Source of the DNA: Hanleya hanleyi
Taxonomy: Eukaryota; Mollusca; Polyplacophora; Lepidopleurida; Hanleyidae
NCBI GenBank assembly: GCA_036873755.1
Contig: JAVTVY010051652.1
Coordinates: 1-64,000, forward strand
Direction of reading: 5' to 3'
Length of the DNA stretch: 64,000 bases
This document shows, one piece after another, positions 1 to 11,182 of this stretch. The translations under genes were made by a program, and so were the position numbers. Under the pieces are notes generated by a model that was not told the DNA's origin, did not search any database, and saw only the letters and a list, made by a program, of their open reading frames with translations. Each line of letters begins with the position of its first letter. Position 1 is the stretch's first letter.

Positions 1-117
1 CAGCTTCATATTCATACAGCAGGCACACAAGACCTGATTATAGGAATGCTTCACTCAATTCGAATATGCTTCTATCATGAAGGTGTGTCAGGGGTTATTC
101 TTGACAAAAGTTTTTCA

Positions 118-290
118 TCTACTCAATTTCTGAATTCAATAAAACTCAATTTTTTTCGCGCGCCTTCGGCGCGCTAAATAATGCCTAAAACTCAATTTTT
201 CCCGATTTTAATCGAATGAAGTATGAAAACTCAATTTTTCCCAATTTTCATCGAATGAAGGGCGAACACTCAATTTTTAGTGCCTTTTCA
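118..290. repeat. CTCAATTTT motif cluster with GC hairpin (left copy)
   Basis: The motif ACTCAATTTTT occurs five times in about 150 bp, spaced irregularly. A perfect GC hairpin (GCGCGCC-TTC-GGCGCGC) sits near 160-175, and two copies of a word ATCGAATGAAG follow. The same motif set in the same orientation, again with a GCGCGCC hairpin, recurs at 1743-1880. The two clusters could be direct terminal repeats of an element of about 1.7 kb, or two solo copies. I do not recognise the family. Confidence 0.5.
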
Positions 291-1742
291 TCTTAGAAAT
301 AGGAATAGCATGCAAAAAAAATACATGCAATACCCACAAAAAAAAAGAGATTGTGTACGGGCGTTTCAGAGGTATATTTCTTCCAGTGTAAATCTAAATG
401 ATGAAAAATTCTTCTGTGCTTGAAAACAGCTGATGCATACACAGGTTTGCAGTATGCATCTCAAATGTCAGTTGTATGGCCAACATTTTGGTTGGCTTTC
501 AGAAAAATGAAAATAAAATGCGCCCTCCATCACGTTTGTTTTCACCCCCTCTACAACATTGTGTTGTTGTTGTTGCGCAGCAATACCGAACCGACGTGTT
601 GTGAAAATCAAAGTTCTTGTCTCGCATTTTCGATTACATAATCTATTACAAAATCTATTCATGGAGACACTTTACATTTCTTGACATCTGGCAGCTCTAC
701 ATATATCATCCCGCCTACTTTCACTTTCAGCGACGTGCAAATGCCTGCGTCTGACTCTCCCCATTTACTGGAGTTTATTATTGATCATCGACGAGGAGTC
801 AAACTGTATGAATGTCTCCATGCATAGATCTTTATTCAGTTCTTTATTTTTCTAAGTTCAGTTTTTCAGCATTTTAACTGTTACGCTGCGGCGAGTCGTT
901 CAAACGTCTCTCGTCTTTCTATACGAAAAATGCGACGAGCCTTTGCTTCTGCCAATGCGAGTACAGCGATGTACCATTCTGAAATCGCCTTTTTCAAATT
1001 TACCAAGCATGAAACTCGATAAAAACCATACATATATTGTTAGCTAAGCCTGATTTGATTTCTTGAATGTAAACTTGATATTCTGTCTCAGAATAACGAA
1101 GTCGGGAGGAAGAAATAAAAATGAAAAATAAAAAAAAACACCAACGGAGATTTCCATAAAACGTTGTCGAGAAGCCGCCCAGAAAATATAAAATACTCAC
1201 AGAAAACCCCTTCAAAATATGATTCTTTGGTATAGTTGAAGTACAGAAGCTCAGTTTATATTTCCAAAGTGCGGGTTTCGATTAAATCCGCTAAACAAAC
1301 TTTATTTTCAAATTTCTTTCGAGCTTCTGCGCCACGTAATTCCGTTGCGATGAGATAAAAATGGCGTTTCCCTCAGATCAGCTTGACCCAGTTGAAGGGC
1401 TATGCCCAATGAGCGCTTCGATGTAGGTCACGTTACCCCGCTTGTCCAATCAAGGTAACCGATACAGGATCGGCTGTTACCGTTACTGGAGAAACGGGAA
1501 AACACCCCTTGCAGTTTTTCGATGTTATCGTCTGTTTGATTGGCCATCGGTCGAAATCACGCATTCAATCAAAAACTACAAGGAATTCCCTTTCCAATGA
1601 AACGTCATACGCCCGCATGCAAAGTGGAACAAAACGTAGGCTGTGCGTATAACAACAACAACGCACACATCGCTCTTCCACCACGTGAGTGCAGTCTTTT
1701 CTTTCTTCTCGCGAGCTGTATTATCTTTGCATTTCGTTACAG
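291..1742. other. No gene seen between the two CTCAATTTT clusters
   Basis: No convincing ORF or exon is visible. The stretch 1375-1590 is richer in GC and contains CCAAT-type boxes in both orientations (about 1437 and 1536) plus a short imperfect inverted repeat (CCTTGCAGTTTTT near 1508, and CAAAAACTACAAGG near 1570). This may be part of the flanking repeat or a weak promoter-like patch. Nothing ties it to a transcript. Confidence 0.3.
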
Positions 1743-1880
1743 AAACTCAATTTTATTGAAGGAAACTCAATTTTTTCGCGCGCCTATGGCGCGCGAATGT
1801 CCGAAAAATAAAATACTCAATTTCCAAAAAAACGTCAAAACTCAATTCTTATTTGTTTTTCATCGGGGTTACCCCGATGA
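1743..1880. repeat. CTCAATTTT motif cluster with GC hairpin (right copy)
   Basis: Four AACTCAATTT-type motifs surround a second GCGCGCC...GGCGCGC hairpin (about 1777-1794). A near-perfect palindrome CATCGGGGT-T-ACCCCGATG follows at about 1860-1878. The arrangement copies that at 118-290 in direct orientation. An ORF crossing it (1540-1917) is low-complexity and is not believed to be coding. Confidence 0.5.
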
Positions 1881-3902
1881 AAAACTGTCAAGAAAAACCC
1901 CTGGTGTGTACTTATAAATAAAACGTGCCAAATATTTCTTAATTGCCGCTAGAAACTGTACCAATTTGGTGCTCCGAGCACTGATTCTAAATTACGTCGA
2001 AGTTTAAGGCCTCTGATGTCGTAAAAATAAAAAGAGCAGAAAACAGATGGAATATCGATTGTTATGAGCATACTATTAACAATGAGCATATGAACAGATT
2101 TCTTTACTGTATTAGATCAGGAATGCTATTCAATTTAACTATGAACTGCTCATTGTGGAAGTCATTTTGGGTCAATATGCAAATGACACGTGAATCCTTA
2201 ATATGGCATCATCAGTTCTAGCAGCCTCGATTCTGTGTAGGACCGACTGGCAAATACATGAACACAGTGCTCAGATGCTCGGAAGTAATACACAGAAATG
2301 AATAAAATATTACTTTTCCATCTTCATTGGCAAGAGATATATTTGACACTTTATTTTCAAGTAAACACCTTCACAATAGAAATGTATTTGAATTGAGTGA
2401 AGCATTCCTTTAAACAGGTTCCTCCAAGGGGTAACTAGCTCTCTACAATGGAGGTAAAAAGGGTTGTTTTTGGTGAATAACTTATGATCAATCCATCATC
2501 ACACTCTTTAGATTAATATATTCCTGACTCTTTTCATCTAAAACCACCGTTTTTTACCTCCATGTCCAAGAGATCAGTATCTCTAACCTGTTGTTCTTAA
2601 ACCGAGTGCTTTACATTAAGGATACATGTCAACATTCCTGGATAGGGATGAAGAAAGTGTTGTTAAAATTTTGTTTGACGAATTATCTTCTTAATTGTTA
2701 GTTGCTGATGACAGAGCATGACTGTAATGATTTTCACCCTTGAAACAAACTCTTAAAATGATGTAAATTGTTATCAAATAATTATGGCATTTTCATCATC
2801 AGATTCATTATATCCCCAAATAATGTAATCTGATGATGAAAAATCCATAATTCTGGTTGAATTAAACTGTGATTTGATGTCGAGCTTGCGATGGGGAATT
2901 CCTTCAAAGATGCTGAAGACAAACCACATTGGGCGAATAGAGCAGGACAAAATATGTTTGTAATATCCGAAGTTGGCCTCAGTTTCTTTCTGCCTATTTT
3001 CTTGAAGCTCTCCACAGATGTGTTACAACATGTATTTTCCTGACAAGGGAGCATCGATAAAGTACATAAGCTCAAATTTTAACACCCCTCCTCCCCTGTA
3101 CTTGTGCGTAAGGGCCATGTATGTTTGTATGCTGAGCCGGGATACCAAAATAGGCCAAGAGTATATTAAGCTGATGGGGTACTTGATTCCTTGTTCCTGT
3201 GGACACATTCAATTTACAACAAAAAGTTACATGAAAGTTTCATTAACTTTTATTATTTTCATTACATGTTTTCAGAAATTTGTGCGAATATAAAATTGTA
3301 TTGTTAACGAAAAGGTGTGACAATATGACAATATATTTAAATGGCTATTTAACATGTTTAAAGATGAATATTCAAACGGTTTGAGCAGCCAACATGAATA
3401 TCCCTACCATAGCCTCGACATGAATACCAGAACCAGCCAGGCAAGAACTCCCAAAGTTTCCGCACTGATTAAATAGAACGTGTCCTGACATTAATTCCTT
3501 CGCCAGCATGACCAGCAAAAAACAGTTGACAGGGATGCTTGATATGCAAATGATCAATTAAACCACACAGACATGACAGAATACATATAGGCTAAAATTC
3601 CCTTGAAAAGCTTAGAGAAAGGTGGATGCACGTATTGAGAGGCTGAGCTTGATGATACATGTGCAGACATATCGAAACAATAAACATGATAAAGGGAATG
3701 AAGTCAGAGAATTTTCATTCTTTTCCTTGTTGACGTTACTTTCGTACGAAATTGAACCTAATTATTCGTTCAAACATTCCTAAACTGAAGTAGCTTAAAA
3801 TTGTCATTCAAAATCTGCTACACGTCTACGGTAATCCCTCTAATATTTCAATCCCCCCATCAGTATTCAATCACCCCCAATTTTGGGGACTAAAGTCAAT
3901 CA
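1881..3902. other. AT-rich intergenic stretch, no gene seen
   Basis: Only short ORFs without domain character are present. No tandem array, TIR pair or RNA gene was recognised. Polypyrimidine and AT-rich words dominate. Confidence 0.35.
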
Positions 3903-4019
3903 CAGGGCCTGAATCAGGCTGTTTTTGAGCCTGTTATAACTGGTTTGGGCGCCATGAATATTTTTTTTAGCAAATTCTTTCTCTGAACAGGCTGAAACCT
4001 ACAGTACGCCAATAAAATG

Positions 4020-4225
4020 AGCACTATAGATGCGCATACGATGCGCAAACGATCTCCGCACGATGCGCAAACGATCCTCGCACGATGCGCATACGATCTC
4101 CGCACGATGCGCAAACGATCTGCGCACGATGCGCAAACGATCTCCGCACGATGCGGATAACGTGCGGAGTTCCCTCGGAGATCATGCGGGCATTTATAGA
4201 CTGCCACTTCGCACGATGCGCAAAG
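4020..4225. repeat. 22-bp minisatellite, left arm of the 3903-8853 element
   Basis: Five to six units of about 22 bp (CGATGCGCAAACGATCTCCG plus CA) form a CpG-rich array with scattered substitutions. Read on the other strand it matches the array at 8557-8690. ORFs across it on either strand give only Arg/His/Ser-rich repeats and are ignored. Confidence 0.8.
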
Positions 4226-5204
4226 AATGCGTACAATTTATCATTGTCGTTAATTCGTAATTCCATCTGCAAACTGTGTGTTCTTTATAATATTTCTCAA
4301 TAATCTTTCAGTCAAACACGAGATATGTGTCTGAATCTGAATTATTTTATGATTTTACGACCTCCTTTGCCCGGCTTCGGTCCTGGAGAAACTTTCAAAC
4401 CAGTCGCAATAAAGAGGTGCAAAAACGTGCCCCGATGGCGATAGGTTGTATTGTAGCATGAACCGAATGTGCTGATTGAGAGTATTATTCGTAGATGAAC
4501 CTAACTTGAAAAAATGATACTCGTAGTCCATATGATAGCACCGAATTCAATGTTAGACAACCAGAATATAATGCCGAAATCTTTCGCGCCATCGCTTGTT
4601 TACTACAAAGACACAGCCAATGAAAACACGGGATCTCCGGAACTCCGCCCACTGTAAACAAATTAATGGGTCACAGACCAGCACGTGATTGCGGGAGAAG
4701 TTATTTGTTTCCAGTTTCTAAAGAATGTGTGAAATTTACGACCGAGTCGCCGAGTGTCATTAATGAAATATAGAAGCGGCTTCCCTGTCGGGATAAATAT
4801 CGGAAGATTTAAAACATATTACTCAATTTATTGCAGAAATTAGATGAAATACTAGGACTGAATATTTCCGAATATTTACGTGTGTGTGAGACACAAACAA
4901 TGTTCTAGATTTATACTGTCGACGAATAGGAGTCTGTGTTTACTGATTATCCGTACGGCCGTAATAGTAACTTTTGCCACGGCCCCTTACAATTGCAAGA
5001 TTTCCTTGTGGAATGTGCATAATTACAGAGCCACTTCACACAGAATACAAATATTTTAAATTTTGATTTTCATTAGAGGTAAATCCAGCGTGTCTGTCAG
5101 TTTCTTCTGTCTTCTTCTTGCCCACTTTTCTTTTCCCTCTGTTAACTTTTGAGCACTTATATCAATCAACTTCAAATTTTTGGGGGAAGATACCTGCTAT
5201 ATTT

Positions 5205-5690
5205 TTCACAGAGAAAGTGACCTTGCAGATTTTGAAACCACTGACATATATATATTAATTCAAGAATATCTCCGTGCCATTTCCAGGAGCTACAGGTAAA
5301 AGGTGAAAAGATCATGTGATTGTTTTTTTTTTTAGCTTTTTTTTTTCTGAATTTTTCTGAATTCCACAGAGAGAAGTGACCTTGCAGATTTTAAAACCAC
5401 TGACATATATATATTAATTCAAGAATATCTTTGCGCCATTTCCAGGAGCTACAGGTAAAAGGTGAAAAGATCATGTGATTGTTTTTTTATTATATTTTAT
5501 TGTGCCGATTCTGAAAGATGTTCATGTGTATATACATTTCTTCAACAACTGAATTTCACAGAGAGAGTGGCCTTGCAGATTTTAAAACCACTGACATATA
5601 TATATTAACTCAAGAATATCTCCGTGCCATTTCCAGGAGCTACAGGTGAAAGGTGAGAAGATCAGGTAATTGATTTGGGGTTTTTTTTTT
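5205..5690. repeat. Three diverged tandem units of about 160-190 bp
   Basis: Three copies begin near CACAGAGA...CCTTGCAGATTTT at about 5208, 5366 and 5557. Each continues through ACCACTGACATATATATATT, a CCATTTCCAGGAGCTACAGG block and a GATCATGTGATTG-polyT stretch. The spacers between units differ in length. No coding potential was seen. Confidence 0.75.
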
Positions 5691-5699
5691 GTGTCGATC

Positions 5700-6414
5700 C
5701 ACGTGGGGGAAAGTTGAAATTTCATATCCCGACAGTAATTCCTGCAACACCAAAACACCCATTATTTTTTTTCTCATATAAACATCGGTAGCCCCATTTG
5801 CTCAAATTTGACAGCAGCTCAGCTCAATAGTAAAGATATCTCGCAATATTATTTAGTGTATTCTACACAGAAAATATACTAACACTCTGAAAAAATTAGA
5901 TTGAAATTCAATCTGAATTGCAGATAATCAAATCAATCCGAGATTGGAATTTCCAGTCTATTAGATGGAATACATGCAATCGGAAAGATTTTGTTATGAT
6001 TATATATTCCCCTTATATCTATGTTTTCTCTTCTCGCCGTGCATCATAATTGTTCGTTCATGTTTAGTCCCGAAGGGTATTGTATTGTTTAATGTAGTTC
6101 AATGTGCGAGGCGCAGTTATAAGCTCGTCTTAATGCACTCCCACTTGCAAAAAAATGCAATGAAGCATCGTTTAAACCAAAGATTTCTCGCGGATTCCAA
6201 TATATTGAATTTTCACTCTAATTGTTTTTGAGAGTAAAACAGTCGTGTGCACTCAGAAGAATATCACAATTGTGTTTATCACCTCCTAGGATCAGATCAC
6301 AACGAAGATATGTGGTTTGCCCGACATATCGAGCTCTAAAAACTCATCATAGCCATTAAGCATTAGTTTACCGAGTTTTTGAATTGATTACTTAGAATTT
6401 TGTTTGATCGTCGC
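5700..6414. other. No gene seen inside the 3903-8853 element
   Basis: AT-rich sequence with one 88-codon ORF (5965-6231) that has no recognisable domain and no splice context. It is treated as non-coding. Confidence 0.3.
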
Positions 6415-6476
6415 TATATAGCTGAAATATTGCTGAATGCGACGTTAAGCCTTAATTCTCTCTCTCTCTCATAGCC
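6415..6476 (+). mobile_element. SINE-like 3' tail fragment
   Basis: The string ATAGCTGAAATATTGCTGAA is followed by a GCGACGTTAA word and a (CT)n run. It resembles the 3' tail of a widespread invertebrate SINE type (GATATGACTGAAATATTGTTGAAAGCGACGTTAAA...CTCACTCAC). The head of the element was not found upstream, so this is probably a truncated copy. Confidence 0.45.
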
Positions 6477-7274
6477 ACTTACCTTATTTTTGAGTGTGAC
6501 TATATTTATCAGCAATCGTATTCCAAGCCTTATTATACAAAACTTATGTTGATAGAATGCGAAATAAAGGAAATATTGACTATTTGTTGCTCGCAACGGC
6601 GTGCACTGGGCGCCGCCATTGCACCATTGCGTGACGTTTTTAGATGAGCGGAAGTCAGTTTATACTCATCTAAAAACGTCATAACGTCATGGAGATTTAA
6701 GGTTGATCGTGCTGGTCATGCCGATAATTCGCAGGAGAAGCAACCCAGTAAATTCACTGACGTTCTAGTTGATTTTAGAAGTTCCAAGTGTAACCATGAA
6801 AATGTTTATGAACTTAATTAGCATCGTCGTTCAACTGAAATCACTTGACAATTTCAGAGGACGCTCTTTCAGTTCACCGCTCATTTTCAAATTTTGTCCA
6901 AATTGAATCGGGCAGGTTCCAGCTGAGAAACTTTGGGAAGAAATTGTTCAGTTGGCGAAGATAACCTAAACCAATTTCCTTTTAGGAATTCCCCCCATGA
7001 GATTTGCCTCGCCAGTTTTTTCCTCGAATTAAAACTCGAACCCGGAGTAATTCAAATGCCGTAGTTGGGTCAAGCATTAGCCGTGACGTCCTAAATGCTT
7101 ACATCATCAGTCACGTCATCCCACAAACAATATGGCGGCGCCCACGTCGACCTCAAAGCGGAAACATGACTTCACAAATTGTAATAAAACTAATAGGGTA
7201 TCGCCCCCAACGAAAGTAAAATAGTTGGTTATATTTCTTTAAGAGTCCAACCTTTGTAATAGGAACATATATAA

Positions 7275-7470
7275 AATTAGGTAAGTACTCCTTTAAGCTC
7301 GGTCAATATTTGGATGGGTGACCGGGTGCTGTACTGGCTGGGCTGATCAGTGTCTAGGGTAATAGGAACTGTGAGCACTCTAGCGTTCTGGCACAAGGAG
7401 GCACCGACGTGATATGACTGAATCAAGGTTGAAAAACAACAACTACTCACTCAATCCAAAAAAGACTGAG
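7275..7470 (+). mobile_element. SINE with 5S rRNA-derived head
   Basis: At about 7283-7330 the sequence TTAAGCTCGGTCAATATTTG, then GATGGGTGACCG and GGTGCTGTA, follows the 3' half of eukaryotic 5S rRNA. This includes the internal promoter box GGATGGGTGACCG, with the normal CCTGGGAATACC segment missing. A unique body follows and then the tail GATATGACTGAA...TTGAAAAAC...CTACTCACTCAA. The head/body/tail layout fits a 5S-derived (SINE3-type) retroposon. It is not a functional 5S gene, because the 5' half is absent. Confidence 0.55.
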
Positions 7471-7479
7471 AACACTAGG

Positions 7480-8420
7480 TCTAGACACAAGCAGGTTTAT
7501 CTCCACTGACTAATGAACCCTTATAGGTATACGAAGTATCATCTAGAAACGGGATAATATTGATAAGACTTCGCAATGATATTTTTCAGTATCGTGCCGG
7601 TATATGGCATGATTCTCAAATTGAAAATCTACATTTGATTGGAGGGATAGGTTTCAAAATGTTACAAATTTATCCAATCAAGAATCAACCTTCTTTTCAA
7701 ATATCGGCAGTTAGCAAAATATTCTGAACATCTTAAAATGTTTAGAATTTTTTTCTTATAATAATAAATGTCTGTAAGATATCTGTGTAATTAGTAATTG
7801 TGGTAAATGCCCATTGACAATATTTAACCAAAAATTAGGTTTTCATAAACATGGAATCCATACTCATATATGATTTTTTTTTTTCTATATTGACTAAATG
7901 AGAAAATCAGAATGCCAAAAAATGTCCAGTGGAATATCAGTGATATTCTTCTCGTTCGGTATTGCAAAGTATCAACCAAATGCCTGTCCTGAAATCGTTT
8001 TTAGTCTGTTACAGCCCGGTTAGCAGGAAAATTGTGCACGTGAACCAAGGTAGTAAATGACTGCTCCCTTTGATAGCAGCCAACAACTAGGTCACCACTG
8101 GATTTCCCAGTTTAGCATTTCTCACATCATATTTCCCCGTTCTGAAGTAGCTGGAATTATTTTCTCTGTCCCTTTATGTGTATCAATAATGTGCAGCATT
8201 CATTCATTAAACGGAAAGAGAGGAAGATATTTTGTTCTCATATTTTCGAGTGTCACTATAATTCATTCAAGCCGACTCATCGTCAATCACTGACATGCTT
8301 CGCCCATCCAAACTCTGAACTTCGTCAAACTGGTACGGTAAAACGATCTCTCTTTTGAAGTTCTAGATTTCTTGGCTTTATTCCGTCCATGTAACTGTAC
8401 ATATACAATGTATTTATTGC
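7480..8420. other. No gene seen inside the 3903-8853 element
   Basis: AT-rich sequence. The ORFs at 8057-8293 and 8176-8358 overlap in different frames and lack domains. Nothing else was recognised. Confidence 0.3.
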
Positions 8421-8556
8421 ATTGTTGACACTTTCGATTGTATGCTTTTCTCTATTGCCGGAAAACGGACTTGGTTATTTAGCGCACGATGTCCGCATGA
8501 TGCGATCGGGAGCTGGACTCAGGCCAGCTTCGCTGCAGGAACAAGCTTTTCATGTT

Positions 8557-8690
8557 CGCGCACGATGCGGAGATCGTTTGCGCACGATGCGGAGATCGTT
8601 TGCGCACGATGCGGAGATCGTTCGCGCACGATGCGGAGATCGTTCGCGCACGATACGCAAAGGGTTTGCGCACGATGCGAAGAGGATGTA
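8557..8690. repeat. 22-bp minisatellite, right arm of the 3903-8853 element
   Basis: Six units of GCGCACGATGCGGAGATCGT plus TT, the last ones degenerate. The array is the reverse complement of the left-arm array at 4020-4225. Its position just inside the right tip mirrors the left side. Confidence 0.8.
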
Positions 8691-8939
8691 GTGGTCATTT
8701 TATTGGTGTACTGTACATGTGTATTAGTGCAAGTACTGTTGCCAAGTGTTAAGATGGACTTTGACAGTCCCACATTACATCCTATTTTACTATAACTTAT
8801 CACACTCTGCGCCGTGTATGGGTGCCCAAACTGAAAGTCTAGATCAGGCCCTGAATTGATTCTAATAAAATCTGAAAACCCTCTGAAATCATTAAATGAA
8901 CGAAGAAATAATGTATTATGTGCATGATTCTGAATTGTG

Positions 8940-10295
8940 TGAATATATGCCGACGATAGATGAGGTTGTGTATTGCAATCACGATTTCCGTTTGTCGGGA
9001 AGTCTGTCCATCTGCTTGTCTGTGTGATATCTCCAGTTCCATGTCATGGGTTGGTACCAAGGTTTGGGTATAACTTACATGTACTCATGGGTCAAAGAAG
9101 AACCCTATTCATTTTGAGGTCAAAGGTAAAGGTGATTAAAACACATTAAATCTTTTTGTGTAAAATTGTTGTTTGTATTGTATGCTGTAAGTCAGTTCTG
9201 ACTCAATGTGGATAGTCATGGTAAAGAAGAGACTATTGATTTCTACCCCTCTGCCAAGTTTGACTGAAGAGTATTGTCTGCTTGACCAGGGCATATTCTA
9301 CATACATGTATTGGGAAAGGGCCTTTTGGCAATGGATTTGGAAAATACTATCCTACATGTAGCACTTCAGGCCCGGGACCAGGGGGTGCCTAGGCCCTGG
9401 GAAGGATTCAAGCTTCAGGGTTCTAGATGCCTGGAAATACATTTGAGCCCATTTCTGGCAGTTAAATTTGTAAAATATTATTCCCTGTTTTATATATTTT
9501 TAAGAGAAAATTTAAAAGATAACAATTAAATTTTAAATGTTACACATGGCCCATGGAATGAAAGAAATGACTAGAGCCGGCTAGAGTTAACTTTCTCCCA
9601 GGGCTGACGAATCTCCGTTGGTAACGCATTGAGCATCATCATCAGTGCAACAACAACAACGATGATGTTTGCGTAAAGATTGCACAATGATTGGCCATTT
9701 TTACACCATCGTCAATTAATATTATTTTCTGCCAAATGAATGCAACAATTAATATGTATGAGACAAACCTTCGCAAGCTGATTTTCCCCCTGGAATACGG
9801 TGGATATAGATGTGGTCAAAGATGTTGTGAAATCTTTATCGGACCTTGCGCTGCCGTAGTTTGATAATAAAGAAGTTTGGAACTTTCCCATTCCGTTTTA
9901 TAAGTCCAATGACATACAAATATGACGAGGAATAACCGCCAACATTTATGTGAATTTTCAAAATGGTAAATATTTTGGAATGTTTTATTTTTGGAGAAAT
10001 ATCTGAAGTCCAGAAAAGTGGGAAAAGATCCTTTGGGAACGGGGCTGATTATCAGCCCCTGGAACAATGGTAGATTATGCCCTGTTGACCCACCCTGTGC
10101 GTCTTGCTTATTAACACAGTATCTCTTGAAGGATTGTGGTCAGACTTGCGAAATTCCTGTAATATATGCAACTCAGGCAGTGGGTCAGAAACCTAATGTC
10201 CAATGATCTTGACCTATTTTATCTGGGTCAAATTTGAGTATCTTTGATAACTTTTGATGGATTACATCTAGGATGTCCACGTTCATAATACACAA
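8940..10295. repeat. Dispersed repeat of the 28.0-kb type, interrupted
   Basis: 8960-9330 (a GTCTGTCCATCTGCTTGTCTG lead, CATGGGTTGGTACCAA, AGGTCAAAGG, then CTATTGATT-TACCCCTC) parallels 28040-28340 block by block. 10060-10295 (ACAGTATCTCTTGAAGGATT and further) parallels 28360-28560. About 700 bp at 9340-10060 has no counterpart there. That part holds a GC-rich word CAGGCCCGGGACCAGGGGG related to the left subterminal part of the hAT-like element at 14467. No coding role was seen. Confidence 0.45.
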
Positions 10296-10729
10296 TGTTA
10301 CATATGGCACATCCACAGTAATGGATAACCAAATGGGGTGGCGTCATTGCAGGAGTGTCATTTTTTTCTGTTTTAATAATGTCCATCTGTTTAGTTAAGC
10401 TATTAGTAATTGCAGACAGCTTTCGTTTCCACCAAGTGAGTTTCATTGACATCGCTAATTCAACAAGGGAGGAATAGTCTATAACAAACATTCAGTCCTG
10501 ATTGTCAGTCCTCATCGTCAAACACTTGAGTATACGATTGACTGACCTCGAGTTGTTCACTCTGTGTGAACTTTGTGGCCATTGTCACTGGGAAATTCAA
10601 ATTGTTAATGAGCATCAGATTTAGTGAATTTAACCTTGCAGGGGAGGGAAGGGGAGTTAATAAGAGCTCCCCTTTCTCCATCTCCATTCTATGACAGATC
10701 CAGGTCAAATTATTTTTCAGCTTGACAGT

Positions 10730-11182
10730 ATGGCCAACACAATTGGTAAAAAGTCTGGGAAGAAATCTCCTATGTCAGCGGCAATGAGAATGAAAGTCCA
10801 CCGAGAGAAATTGAAGAAAAATGAAGAGGTTTACAAGGTGTACTTAGAACGTCAAAAACTGTGTAGTAAGCTATATCGTCTGAAAATGAAAGATGCAACT
10901 GAAGCTGTAAAAGAGGAGATGAGAAAAAAAGTAAATGCAAGACAGAAGAGAAGAAGAGTCATGTTGAAAGCATGTGGTTTGAAAGAAAAAGCCTATGGTG
11001 GTAAGGTTAAAACAAGGAGGAATGTACACAGACAGAGAGAATATTGGAGAGAAAAGAAACAAGAGTCCAGGGCAAGAAGAGAAGTAGAGAAAGTAAGAAG
11101 GGAGAAGGAGAAAGATGCAGCATATCGAAGAAGCAAGAGAGAAAGTGAAAGGACAGATCAAGATAAACATCTTGATCAATGA
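10730..11182 (+). CDS. Basic coiled-coil-like protein, copy A (150 aa exon ORF)
   Basis: The start at 10730 was chosen because the ATG has a good context (A at -3, G at +4) and lies 10 bp after a strong splice acceptor (ATTATTTTTCAG, ending 10720). An upstream in-frame ATG at 10691 would lie in the presumed intron. The product is extremely rich in Lys, Arg and Glu with regularly spaced Arg/Tyr positions. It looks like a long charged helix with R-x-Y-R and YWRE-type words, suggesting nucleic-acid binding. No enzyme motif, signal peptide or membrane segment is seen. It is related to the ORFs at 13644 and 22931. Its last ~60 codons match the 3' part of the 13644 ORF. Similar basic ORFs occur in transposon-derived genes, but I do not recognise a named family. 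The piece may be one exon of a longer gene. Confidence 0.45.
   Translation: MANTIGKKSGKKSPMSAAMRMKVHREKLKKNEEVYKVYLERQKLCSKLYRLKMKDATEAVKEEMRKKVNARQKRRRVMLKACGLKEKAYGGKVKTRRNVHRQREYWREKKQESRARREVEKVRREKEKDAAYRRSKRESERTDQDKHLDQ

Larger units (their letters stand above)
3903..8853. mobile_element. 4.95-kb element with inverted, minisatellite-loaded ends
   Basis: The left end begins CAGGGCCTGA (3903) and the right end is its reverse complement TCAGGCCCTG (8844-8853). Inward of these tips the two ends stay alignable as imperfect inverted repeats. Both share a GTTTGGGCGCC/GTTTGGGCACCC block and an ACAGTAC-CCAATAAAATGA block, and then a 22-bp minisatellite in opposite orientation at each end (4020-4225 and 8557-8690). 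The CAGGG tip resembles hAT-type termini. However, the flanks (AATCA left, AATTG right) show no clear target duplication, so the class is open. No ORF over about 100 residues lies inside, so the element is presumably non-autonomous. It carries nested SINE-like sequence at 6415-6476 and 7275-7470. Confidence 0.55.

Noticed and set aside
4024..4303. Overlapping Arg/His/Ser-rich ORFs on both strands (also at 8422-8803)
   Set aside because: All are translations of the 22-bp minisatellites in the arms of the 3903-8853 element.
7283..7330. A functional 5S rRNA gene
   Set aside because: Only the 3' half is present and it has an internal deletion. The unit continues into a SINE body and tail.
3895..8861. 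Target-site duplication for the 4.95-kb element
   Set aside because: Flanks AATCA and AATTG do not match at 5 bp, nor do the 8-bp flanks. No duplication can be claimed.
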